DNA from: an uncultured Spirochaetaceae bacterium
GTDB taxonomy: Bacteria; Spirochaetota; Spirochaetia; Treponematales; Treponemataceae
NCBI GenBank assembly: GCA_902796985.1
Contig: CADBRC010000032.1
Span: 1 to 6,342 of the forward strand
Direction: 5' to 3'
DNA length: 6,342 nt
Part shown: one piece after another, positions 1 to 5,377 of the stretch
Numbering within the stretch: the stretch's first letter is position 1
How the letters are laid out: each line of letters starts with the position of its first letter
Translations under genes and position numbers: made by a program
The notes under the pieces: model-generated
What the model was told of the DNA's origin: nothing
The model's input: only the letters and a program-made list of their open reading frames with translations
The model's database searches: none

Positions 1-127
1 AAATGCTCTGGACTGGTTTCTTTGTCAGCGTCGTTGTTATGATAAGAAAGACTGCGATGAGTACGACAATCTCTGCGAATGCGAGCGCCCCATACTTGGA
101 CAGCAGGGTCTCATTACGTTTTTTCAT
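1..127 (-). CDS. Membrane-anchored protein, N-terminal fragment (runs off left edge)
   Basis: Reading the minus strand from an ATG at 127-125 gives 42 codons without a stop to the window edge. The fragment starts MKKRNETLLSKYG and continues into a hydrophobic stretch at about residues 13-31 (core AEIVVLIAVFLII), followed by TTTLTKKPVQ. There is no Cys in a lipobox position and no clear cleavage site, so a single N-terminal membrane anchor with a periplasmic body is more likely than a cleaved signal. The start is well supported: GGAGG (complement of 133-137) lies 5 nt before the ATG, and a sigma70-like promoter lies upstream. The gene is divergent from the lipoprotein genes on the plus strand. 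The function cannot be named from so few residues. The coding call is confident because of the RBS, promoter and charged-then-hydrophobic N-terminus. Confidence 0.72.
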   Translation of the reverse strand, partial: MKKRNETLLSKYGALAFAEIVVLIAVFLIITTTLTKKPVQSI

Positions 128-167
128 AAATGCCTCCGAAACTTACGGAAAAATAGGATATATATCT

Positions 168-196
168 ATTTTACCACAGGATTGGCTTTTGGGCAA
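168..196 (-). promoter_or_regulatory. Sigma70-type promoter of the left-edge minus-strand gene
   Basis: On the minus strand, TTGCCC (191-196) is followed by a 17-nt spacer and TAAAAT (168-173). TG sits one base upstream of the -10, which gives an extended -10 arrangement. The expected transcription start is near 161, leaving a leader of about 34 nt that contains GGAGG. A 10-bp perfect palindrome, GATATATATC at 157-166, lies on the predicted start point and could be an operator or simply AT-rich melting sequence. The match is by eye only. Confidence 0.5.
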
Positions 197-248
197 ATTG
201 TTTCTTTGCGGGAACTGCCCGGGAGGCTGCTGCCGGCAAGAATTCCCC

Positions 249-277
249 TTCCACCATGAATAAAAGCGTGCTATAAT
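249..277 (+). promoter_or_regulatory. Promoter of the first LRR lipoprotein gene
   Basis: A perfect -10, TATAAT (272-277), stands 17 nt downstream of TTCCAC (249-254), which is a poor -35. The same layout (TTCCCC, 17 nt, TATACT) precedes the second lipoprotein gene at 1530-1558, so the element is conserved between paralogues. The weak -35 suggests either activation by a protein or dependence on the -10. The start point should be near 284, leaving a leader of about 26 nt that includes GGAGGG at 298-303. Confidence 0.55.
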
Positions 278-309
278 AGTGTGAGACTGCTTGCCACGGA
301 GGGCTGCTT

Positions 310-1470
310 ATGCTGATTTATCGGAAGACACAGTCTGTTCTTATCGGATGCCTTACGGCCTTGCTCCTGCTTTCTTGCAGCGGGACGGGCGGGGCGGCCG
401 ACTCCGTGGCCACGACCTATGGTGCGGGCGGCGGGACAACCTCCGCGAATACGGGCTCCGGCGGAATAAGCGCGATTGACATACTGAACCGGTCCAATGC
501 GGACGACATGGAGACCGTCGTGGCGATTCTGTCCCAGACCGGCGGTGGCAGCAGAGTCAACTATGAGCTTTCCCGCATTGTCACCCTGAACGCGGACGAC
601 ATAGGCCTCCCTGCGGGCGGCAAAGTCATCCTGACAATCAGCGGCGAAGGCATGGACGACATAGAGCTGACCGCCGAACGGGACGCGGACGGCACGGTCA
701 GCTTTGAGATTCCCGCCATAGAGACCGGCACGACGGTCACCGTCAGCATGGATGTCAAGAATGCCACTAATGAGACCGTGCGCATAGGAAGCGAGACCCA
801 GAGCCTTTTGGGGGAGGAGAGCCGGTTTGACATAAAGCTGACCCGCTGCCTGCCCCTGAGCGAGCTGGAAAGCTACCTTGCGTCCCTGACAGAGAACACC
901 GCCGGCACCGCCTACAAGCTGCCCCCCATAACGGGAATAACCCAGGACAACCTGAGCACTCTAAAGAGCATCCTGCAGGGACTCAAATCTGGCAGCAGCA
1001 CTTACGATGCCCCTGCGGGAAAGTTCGTTGACCTTTCGGCAACGACCCTGCCGGAAGGCATAACAAGCCTGCGTAATGCTTTTTTTGATTGCCAGACGCT
1101 CGTGAAAGCCCCGGTGCTGCCCGCCAGCGTGACCGACCTGTACCGCTGTTTCGGTGACTGCTATAGTCTGATTGAGGCACAGGAAATACCTGACGGAGTG
1201 ACAGACATGCAGTCCTGTTTCAATTCTACGAGGATTACATCCGCCCCGGTCATTCCCTCCAGCGTGACAAACCTGAGAGCCTGCTTTCAGGGATGCCTGA
1301 ATATGTCCGGCGATATCGTCATCAAGGCAAGCATCACGGAGAGTGCTAATATCCAGTATTTTTGTGATTCTGCTGAGCTCGTAAGCGCCATATATGTTCC
1401 TGATGCCGCAACAAAAAATGCGCTCGTCAGTGTAAGTCCCTCACTTGAACCCATCATCCACACTCCCTGA
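310..1470 (+). CDS. Leucine-rich-repeat (BspA/DUF285-like) surface lipoprotein, copy 1
   Basis: This gene encodes a 386-residue predicted lipoprotein. The N-terminus MLIYRKTQ is followed by a hydrophobic stretch ending LLLLSC, with the lipidated Cys at 23. Residues 24-82 are a Gly/Ser/Thr/Ala-rich tether. Residues about 83-180 form a beta-rich domain (VNYELS through FDIKLTRC), perhaps Ig-like. Residues 243-333 hold four units of 22-23 residues of the type APxIPxSVTxL followed by CFxxC, resembling BspA-type or DUF285 leucine-rich repeats, and a tail ends in IIHTP. The start is fixed by GGAGGG at 298-303, 6 nt upstream. Such repeats usually mediate binding to host or bacterial surfaces, but no ligand can be inferred. 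Its tandem paralogue follows at 1591. The third repeat is one residue short and lacks its second Cys. Lipoprotein nature is confident; the domain family names are recognition by pattern. Confidence 0.9.
   Translation: MLIYRKTQSVLIGCLTALLLLSCSGTGGAADSVATTYGAGGGTTSANTGSGGISAIDILNRSNADDMETVVAILSQTGGGSRVNYELSRIVTLNADDIGLPAGGKVILTISGEGMDDIELTAERDADGTVSFEIPAIETGTTVTVSMDVKNATNETVRIGSETQSLLGEESRFDIKLTRCLPLSELESYLASLTENTAGTAYKLPPITGITQDNLSTLKSILQGLKSGSSTYDAPAGKFVDLSATTLPEGITSLRNAFFDCQTLVKAPVLPASVTDLYRCFGDCYSLIEAQEIPDGVTDMQSCFNSTRITSAPVIPSSVTNLRACFQGCLNMSGDIVIKASITESANIQYFCDSAELVSAIYVPDAATKNALVSVSPSLEPIIHTP
1036..1308 (+). repeat. Four LRR-type coding repeats in lipoprotein copy 1
   Basis: The units cover residues 243-265, 266-288, 289-310 and 311-333 (mostly 69 nt each). 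The pattern is a Pro-containing segment (APVIPSSVT type), then CF, two residues, C, and a short hydrophobic end. The first unit has AF instead of CF. The third unit is 22 residues and reads CFNSTRIT, so it has lost the second Cys of the pair. At DNA level the units have diverged well beyond exact repeats. Confidence 0.75.
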
Positions 1471-1478
1471 GCCCTGCC

Positions 1479-1499
1479 CTGACGCGACTGTGCGCCCAG
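1479..1499 (+). other. Imperfect stem-loop just after lipoprotein copy 1
   Basis: CTG (1479-1481) can pair with CAG (1497-1499), and CGCG (1483-1486) with TGCG (1491-1494) using one G-U pair, around the loop ACTG. A1482 faces two unpaired C residues. It is the homologue of the perfect 7-bp hairpin after copy 2 (2761-2778). No T-run follows, so it is not a classical intrinsic terminator. It may be a 3' stabilising structure or a degraded terminator. Confidence 0.35.
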
Positions 1500-1511
1500 G
1501 CTGCCCGCGAA

Positions 1512-1534
1512 GGGAGCGGAAAATTCCGCTTCCC
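1512..1534 (+). other. Inverted repeat overlapping the -35 region of lipoprotein copy 2
   Basis: AGCGGAA (1515-1521) and TTCCGCT (1524-1530) are exact inverted repeats. The stem extends with GGG (1512-1514) to CCC (1532-1534) across a single bulged T at 1531. The right arm overlaps the -35 TTCCCC at 1530-1535. It could end transcripts from copy 1, although no T-run follows, or act as an operator for copy 2. The equivalent position before copy 1 lacks this inverted repeat, so it is specific to the junction. Confidence 0.4.
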
Positions 1535-1558
1535 CCGTGGGAAAAATCATGCTATACT
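1530..1558 (+). promoter_or_regulatory. Promoter of the second LRR lipoprotein gene
   Basis: TATACT (1553-1558) lies 17 nt after TTCCCC (1530-1535). The element aligns base by base with the promoter of copy 1, including the 17-nt spacer and the GC immediately before the -10. Its presence means copy 2 can be transcribed independently rather than only by read-through from copy 1. The -35 is weak, as in copy 1. Confidence 0.5.
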
Positions 1559-1579
1559 GGTGCTGAATCTGCTTGCCAC

Positions 1580-1585
1580 GGAGGG
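1580..1585 (+). promoter_or_regulatory. Shine-Dalgarno GGAGGG that sets the start of lipoprotein copy 2
   Basis: GGAGGG stands 5 nt before the ATG at 1591. An in-frame TTG at 1573 would add six residues, but it lies upstream of this site and inside the conserved leader. Copy 1 also starts at the corresponding ATG. The start at 1591 therefore gives the matching MLIYRKTQ signal peptide. Confidence 0.8.
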
Positions 1586-1590
1586 CTTTT

Positions 1591-2751
1591 ATGCTGATTT
1601 ATCGGAAGACACAGGCTGTTCTTATCGGAAGCCTTCTCGCCATAGTCCTGCTTTCATGCAACGGGACGGGCGGGGTGGCTGACTCCGGTGGCGCGACATA
1701 CAGCGGTGGCGGCGGGACGACCTCTTCGAATACGGGTTCCGGCGGAATAAGCGCGATCGACATACTGGAAAAGTCCAATGCGGACGACATGGAGGCCGTC
1801 GTGGCGATTCTGTCCCAGACCGGCGGCGGCGGCAGCGGCGGCGGCGTAAATTACGAGCTTTCCAGCACCGTCGTCCTGAACTCGGACGACATAGGCCTCC
1901 CCGCGGACGGCAGGGTCATCCTGACAATCAGCGGGGACGGCATGGACGACATAGAGCTGACTGTCAGCCCGGATGCTGACGGCACTGTCAGCTTTGAGAT
2001 TCCCGCCATCCAGACCGGCACGACGGTCACCGTCAGCATGGATGTCCAGAATGCCGGCAATAATACCGTGTGCATCGGAAGCGTGACCCAGACACTCGAG
2101 GGGGAGGAGAGCCAGTTTGACATAAAGCTGACCCGCTGCCTGCCTCTGAGCGACCTGCCTGAGTACCTTGAGGGCCTGGCAGAGAACGGCATCGAAACGG
2201 CCTACAAGCTGCCCCGCATAACGGGGATGACCACATTTGAAGACATACAATCTCTCGCCGATATTCTCAGAGGAGAATACTGTTCCGGTAAGTACGTTGA
2301 CCTGTCAGAGACGACCCTCCCGGAAGGCATAACCGATCTTTCCACTGCGTTTATGGAGTGTACCACCATGACTGCAGCCCCTCAAATTCCAGCTGGGGTG
2401 GTAAACATGTCAAACTGCTTCGCCGGCTGCTATGCTCTGACCACCGCCCCGGTCATCCCTGACAGCGTGACAGACATGAGCTATTGCTTCCAAACTTGCA
2501 CAAGCCTTACCACCGCCCCGGTCATTCCCTCCAGCGTGACCGATATGACTAATTGCTTCTTTTATTGTTATAGTATATCCGGCAATCTTGTCATCAAGGC
2601 AAACATCACGGATTCTTCTTTCTTTCAGGGTGTATGTAACTCTTCTTCGATAGGAGCCGTGTATGTTCCCAATAGCGATGTAAAGGATGCTTTAGCGGCG
2701 GCGACAGGGACAGGTCTTTCTGATGACATGATCCACATTGGCACCCCCTGA
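1591..2751 (+). CDS. Leucine-rich-repeat (BspA/DUF285-like) surface lipoprotein, copy 2
   Basis: This is the tandem paralogue of the gene at 310, also 386 residues from the ATG at 1591. The signal peptide ends IVLLSC with the lipidated Cys at 23. A flexible Gly/Ser-rich tether runs to about residue 85 and includes a GGC-codon tract that makes it three Gly-rich codons longer than copy 1 at that point. The beta-rich domain at about 86-184 is nearly identical to copy 1. Four repeats of exactly 23 residues follow at 239-330, more regular than in copy 1 (CFAGCYALT, CFQTCTSLT, CFFYCYSIS). The tail VIKANITDS through MIHIGTP has a counterpart in copy 1. The expected location is the cell surface or the periplasmic face of the outer membrane, which cannot be decided from sequence. 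The role is unknown; adhesion or protein binding is the usual role of such repeats. It has its own promoter and a 3' hairpin. Confidence 0.9.
   Translation: MLIYRKTQAVLIGSLLAIVLLSCNGTGGVADSGGATYSGGGGTTSSNTGSGGISAIDILEKSNADDMEAVVAILSQTGGGGSGGGVNYELSSTVVLNSDDIGLPADGRVILTISGDGMDDIELTVSPDADGTVSFEIPAIQTGTTVTVSMDVQNAGNNTVCIGSVTQTLEGEESQFDIKLTRCLPLSDLPEYLEGLAENGIETAYKLPRITGMTTFEDIQSLADILRGEYCSGKYVDLSETTLPEGITDLSTAFMECTTMTAAPQIPAGVVNMSNCFAGCYALTTAPVIPDSVTDMSYCFQTCTSLTTAPVIPSSVTDMTNCFFYCYSISGNLVIKANITDSSFFQGVCNSSSIGAVYVPNSDVKDALAAATGTGLSDDMIHIGTP
2305..2580 (+). repeat. Four 69-nt LRR-type coding repeats in lipoprotein copy 2
   Basis: The units are 2305-2373, 2374-2442, 2443-2511 and 2512-2580, encoding residues 239-261, 262-284, 285-307 and 308-330. 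The last two share an exact 17-nt run, ACCACCGCCCCGGTCAT, at 2440 and 2509, exactly one period apart, so they probably arose by recent in-gene duplication. Three of the four carry the CFxxC pair; the first has AFxxC. Confidence 0.8.
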
Positions 2752-2760
2752 GTCCTGCCC

Positions 2761-2778
2761 GGACGCAACCGTGCGTCC
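2761..2778. terminator. Perfect 7-bp hairpin between convergent genes
   Basis: GGACGCA (2761-2767) and TGCGTCC (2772-2778) form a perfect stem with the tetraloop ACCG. It lies 10 nt past the stop of lipoprotein copy 2 and about 48 nt past the stop of the converging minus-strand operon. Its position suits a bidirectional terminator, but neither side has a T-run, so factor-dependent termination or RNA stabilisation is equally possible. The rest of the 74-nt convergent gap shows nothing else convincing. Confidence 0.4.
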
Positions 2779-2825
2779 AGCCTGCAGGGGGAATGTGTCC
2801 ATAGGCGGGGGACAAGGCGGCTGGC

Positions 2826-4277
2826 CTACCAGTCCTTCTTGAAGAGCCAGTTATATTGCTCGTCCAGATTGCGGAAGCTGCTTATGTCGAAAATCGCCGT
2901 GCAGGGCGGCTCGTTGAAAGGCGTCGTCCGGGCGATGAACTGATCTGCGTCCTTCATCTTGAGCAGAAGCTGGAGCACGTCGCCGTCAAAGAAGCTCGCC
3001 TTCTCGTCGGTGGAAAGCGTCCACTCCTCGGTGCGGGCCTTTCCGTCGTCAATCCTGTAGGTGACCAGACAGCGTCCGTGGTTCAGGAATTCCTTCCAAT
3101 TTATGTAGACTTCGGGGCGCGTCCCCTGCTTCTTGCGGATTATCAGCGAGACGTTGTCTGCATAGTCGTTCACCTTCTCCTGCGCGTTGAACACCAGATA
3201 GAGGGTCTGCTTGTCGTCCATCGGATCGACCTTGACCGAGGTGAAGGGGCCTGACAGGAATACTTCGGACGGAACCTTGGAGGCATCGTCTTCTGTCAGC
3301 AGCTCTTCGGTCTGATCCTGTCCGCTCCCGGCAATCTTTGCGTCATCGTCCCCTGCATCGAATGCGAAGAGGATGTCCGGCTCCCGGAGCGCGTCAACCG
3401 CACCATTGTACTGTATGACCCGTTTGCTGCGCAGGAGGGGGCGGCTGTATTTTATTTCGTCGCCGCCGTCCTCGTAGTAGGAGTCTTTCTGGAGCCAGTT
3501 TCCTTCTCCGTCGTAGACGTACTTGTAAATGTAGCTTGACCCGCTTGAGGTCTCTTTCTCTACGTCGGCATTCTTGTTCAGCGTGAAGCTTTCCGTCCGT
3601 ATCTTCTTGTTGTTGACATAGTAAGCACGCGATTTCTTGCCTGCGGTGTCTTTCTCCAGCGTGATGGAAGCGAGCGCATCGTCCTCGTAGAAGTAGTAAT
3701 AGACGGTTCCCTCTTTTACGGGACCGGCCTTTGCGTCCTGCCTGAGGTCGCCCTTGTAGGGATAGCCCGTCGTCTTCTTTGTCCGGGTGATTTTTCCGGT
3801 CTTGTCGTAGCTGTACTCAAACGCCAGCCACTCATCCCCTTCTTTCTCCACCGTGAATGTGCTGCTCTTATATTCTTCCCCGCCGTTCAGGGAGGTGTAG
3901 ACATCGTAGGAACTGTAGTCCCCGTTGTATTCCCAGCGGCGGCTTATGAGTCCTGCTTTACTTTTGCGCGTGTAACTCGATGCGAGCCCGTCCGCCGTGT
4001 AGCTGGACTTCTCGTAGAGGTAGGGATTCCCCGCATCGTTGTAGGCAATGGCAGCGAAGCTGCCCGTATTCCAGTCGTAGGTGCGGATTGTTTTGCGGCC
4101 CGTGGACTCCTCAAAGAGCTTCCCGTTCCTGTCCGTCAGCGTGTAGACCGTCTCTTCGATGAGGATGGGCTTGCCATGCACATCGGAGAACATATCTGAG
4201 ACGTTTGCCTGCGTGTCAAAGGCCTGCAGCGGCAACACGGCAACGGTTGCCAGCAGGAAGAGGGGAAGTTTTTTCAT
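2826..4277 (-). CDS. Secreted protein with YD-type motifs and a C-terminal VasI/TagO-like domain
   Basis: The product is 483 residues. MKKLPLFLLATVAVLPLQA is a type I signal peptide with likely cleavage after LQA (residue 19); there is no lipobox. Residues about 24-290 contain scattered YD/RHS-like motifs (YNDAGN 79-84, YDKTGK 157-162, YDGEGN 255-260) in a Tyr- and Lys-rich, probably beta-structured region. Residues about 306-336 are an acidic linker. Residues about 340-483 resemble the VasI/TagO (PF11319-like) beta-sandwich: DPMDDKQTLYL, VYINW, YRIDDGKARTEEWTLSTD, ARTTPFNEPPCTAIFDIS, and a terminal Trp where the family often ends CGW. In Proteobacteria that domain occurs in T6SS accessory proteins and other periplasmic proteins; no T6SS gene is nearby. 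It lies 20 nt after the LEA2 lipoprotein gene, so the two are probably co-transcribed. GGAG lies 5 nt before the start. The domain match is by eye. Confidence 0.88.
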   Translation of the reverse strand: MKKLPLFLLATVAVLPLQAFDTQANVSDMFSDVHGKPILIEETVYTLTDRNGKLFEESTGRKTIRTYDWNTGSFAAIAYNDAGNPYLYEKSSYTADGLASSYTRKSKAGLISRRWEYNGDYSSYDVYTSLNGGEEYKSSTFTVEKEGDEWLAFEYSYDKTGKITRTKKTTGYPYKGDLRQDAKAGPVKEGTVYYYFYEDDALASITLEKDTAGKKSRAYYVNNKKIRTESFTLNKNADVEKETSSGSSYIYKYVYDGEGNWLQKDSYYEDGGDEIKYSRPLLRSKRVIQYNGAVDALREPDILFAFDAGDDDAKIAGSGQDQTEELLTEDDASKVPSEVFLSGPFTSVKVDPMDDKQTLYLVFNAQEKVNDYADNVSLIIRKKQGTRPEVYINWKEFLNHGRCLVTYRIDDGKARTEEWTLSTDEKASFFDGDVLQLLLKMKDADQFIARTTPFNEPPCTAIFDISSFRNLDEQYNWLFKKDW

Positions 4278-4297
4278 TGTGGCTCCGGACTGTCCGC

Positions 4298-5293
4298 CTA
4301 CTTGTCGATTCCGATGGAGGAGACCGCAATCTCCTTGGAGTAGGAGAGGGGCACCTCGGCGTAGTTCAAGCCGGGGAAGCTGATCCCGCTTTCAATCGAG
4401 ACGATCGGGTTGGAGCCCTTCTTGTTCAGTATGGCGACAATCATTGCGCCCGCCTGCAGGGTATTTACGGAGGCGGTCATGGGGACCGTCGCGTTCTCTG
4501 AGGAGATGGAGTTGCCGCTTGTCGGCCTGACGTTGGCGAGCCTGCTGCCGGAGCTTGTCTGGAGGGCGCAGTTCTTTATGACCATGTTCCAGGGGGCGCT
4601 GCCGGAATTCTTCACGTTCAGGTCCATTGTTACGTCCAGGTTCAGGTCGATTCCGTCGAATGCGTTGGAAGCGAGCTGCTGCCCGGCCATAACCTGGGTA
4701 GCCAGCTGGGTTGCCTTTGCCGTGCTCACGCCGCTGGCTGCCAGCGAGCTTACGAGGGCCGTCATGGTCGGCAGCTTGAGCTTGACGTTGGAGATGGAGA
4801 ACGACGGCTTGAAGACAGGCACGTCAAAATCCTTGGCAAAGGGAATGGAGAAGCTCTGAATGTCCAGCCCGGTCACTGCGCTCAGGTCAAGCGCTGCGGA
4901 ACCGTTGACCGAGAAGGGGAGGAATGTCTTGCCGCTCGCAGACTTGGCAAAGTTCAGGATGGTCGTGTAGGGGACCTTGAAGTTCAGCGAGTTGGAGTTC
5001 TTGCTGCCCGCCTCAATCGTTACTCCGTTGTCGGTGCTGACCGAGGTGAACTTCTCGCTCTTGTTGTATAGAATGTCGGCGGCAACGCTCTTGAGCGAGA
5101 TGCCGATGGGGTAGGGGTTGGTCACCGCGTAGTCGCAGTTAAAGGTAATGCCTTCCAAATCCAGGGACTTTATGCCCACTTTCTCCATGGAAAGCTCGGG
5201 CTTGCCGAACACGTTGTTCATCGTCTGGCATGAGAATGCCACGACAAGCAGGGCGGCAGAAGCCGCAATCGCAAATATCTTGGATTTCTTCAT
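4298..5293 (-). CDS. LEA type 2 (WHy-domain) lipoprotein
   Basis: The product is 331 residues. The N-terminus MKKSKIFAIAASAALLVVAFSC gives a signal peptide with Cys22; AFSC is a relaxed lipobox of the kind spirochetes tolerate. Residues about 35-115 fit a LEA_2/WHy beta-sandwich: LDLEGITFNCDYAVTNPYPI is the typical strand-plus-NPY/NPNP signature, followed by SLKSVAADILYN and a conserved VPYTTI. Residues about 213-300 (LNLDVTMDLNVKNSGSAPWN onwards) look like a second, more divergent copy. Between them, about 178-212 is an Ala/Ser/Thr/Gln-rich, probably helical segment. LEA2 proteins are envelope-associated in bacteria with mostly unknown roles. The gene is first in an operon with the YD/VasI-like gene. 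No Shine-Dalgarno precedes the ATG, and a strong promoter ends 6 nt upstream, suggesting a leaderless mRNA. The next Met (residue 25) would remove the signal peptide, so the start is firm. Confidence 0.9.
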   Translation of the reverse strand: MKKSKIFAIAASAALLVVAFSCQTMNNVFGKPELSMEKVGIKSLDLEGITFNCDYAVTNPYPIGISLKSVAADILYNKSEKFTSVSTDNGVTIEAGSKNSNSLNFKVPYTTILNFAKSASGKTFLPFSVNGSAALDLSAVTGLDIQSFSIPFAKDFDVPVFKPSFSISNVKLKLPTMTALVSSLAASGVSTAKATQLATQVMAGQQLASNAFDGIDLNLDVTMDLNVKNSGSAPWNMVIKNCALQTSSGSRLANVRPTSGNSISSENATVPMTASVNTLQAGAMIVAILNKKGSNPIVSIESGISFPGLNYAEVPLSYSKEIAVSSIGIDK

Positions 5294-5299
5294 AGTAAA

Positions 5300-5328
5300 A
5301 TGATACCACGGCGGCTATTGCAGGTCAA
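5300..5328 (-). promoter_or_regulatory. Strong sigma70-type promoter abutting the LEA2 lipoprotein start
   Basis: On the minus strand, TTGACC (5323-5328), a 17-nt spacer and TATCAT (5300-5305) match the consensus at five of six positions in each box. Only TTTACT separates the -10 from the ATG at 5293. A normal 6-7 nt discriminator puts the RNA start on or one base before the A of the ATG. This promoter probably drives both genes of the operon. Confidence 0.65.
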
Positions 5329-5341
5329 GGGCTTGTCCGGC

Positions 5342-5371
5342 TTGATTCAGCCCGCAGAGGCAGTGTAGACT
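5342..5371 (+). promoter_or_regulatory. Candidate promoter of the S66 peptidase gene
   Basis: TTGATT (5342-5347), an 18-nt spacer and TAGACT (5366-5371) form a modest match. Like the divergent promoter, its -10 ends 6 nt before the ATG at 5378. The two -35 boxes are separated by 13 nt (5329-5341), so a single regulator bound there could affect both directions. The only SD-like tract, AGAGG at 5356-5360, is 17 nt from the ATG, too far for normal use. Confidence 0.3.
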
Positions 5372-5377
5372 GGATGC

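Larger units (their letters stand above)
221..2790 (+). repeat. Direct tandem duplication of a lipoprotein gene unit, about 1.28 kb period
   Basis: Two copies of one transcription unit lie head to tail, with ATG to ATG separation of 1281 bp (310 and 1591). The similarity is not limited to coding sequence. It includes the promoter, the 5' leader (a shared 19-nt run ending in GGAGGGCT) and about 35 nt past the stop codons. Exact shared runs include 35 bp (722-756 and 2012-2046) and 29 bp around the segment encoding FDIKLTRCLP. Identity falls sharply in the 3' third. Both ends of the first unit carry AGGCTGC (about 221 and 1498), a possible crossover footprint. Boundaries are approximate. Confidence 0.85.

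Noticed and set aside
3..263. Plus-strand open frame of 86 codons at the left edge
   Set aside because: It runs antisense to the better supported minus-strand gene (127 to edge) and through that gene's promoter; it has no signal-like start and no ribosome site.
1573..1590. TTG at 1573 as the start of lipoprotein copy 2
   Set aside because: It lies upstream of and reads through the GGAGGG site at 1580-1585; copy 1 and the signal peptide support the ATG at 1591.
1654..2250. Minus-strand open frame of 198 codons inside lipoprotein copy 2
   Set aside because: It is antisense to a clear lipoprotein gene; it results from GC-biased codon use and has low-complexity Ala runs opposite the Gly tract.
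2305..2580. CRISPR-like or other non-coding 69-nt repeat array
   Set aside because: The repeats are in frame, degenerate and encode leucine-rich-type units; there are no spacers of CRISPR form.
2856..3254. Plus-strand open frame of 132 codons within the YD/VasI-like gene
   Set aside because: It is antisense to the conserved C-terminal domain and has no ribosome site.
2826..4277. Membership of a type VI secretion or RHS toxin system
   Set aside because: The YD motifs are few and scattered, there is no RHS core or toxin tip, and no T6SS gene is in view; only domain similarity is claimed.
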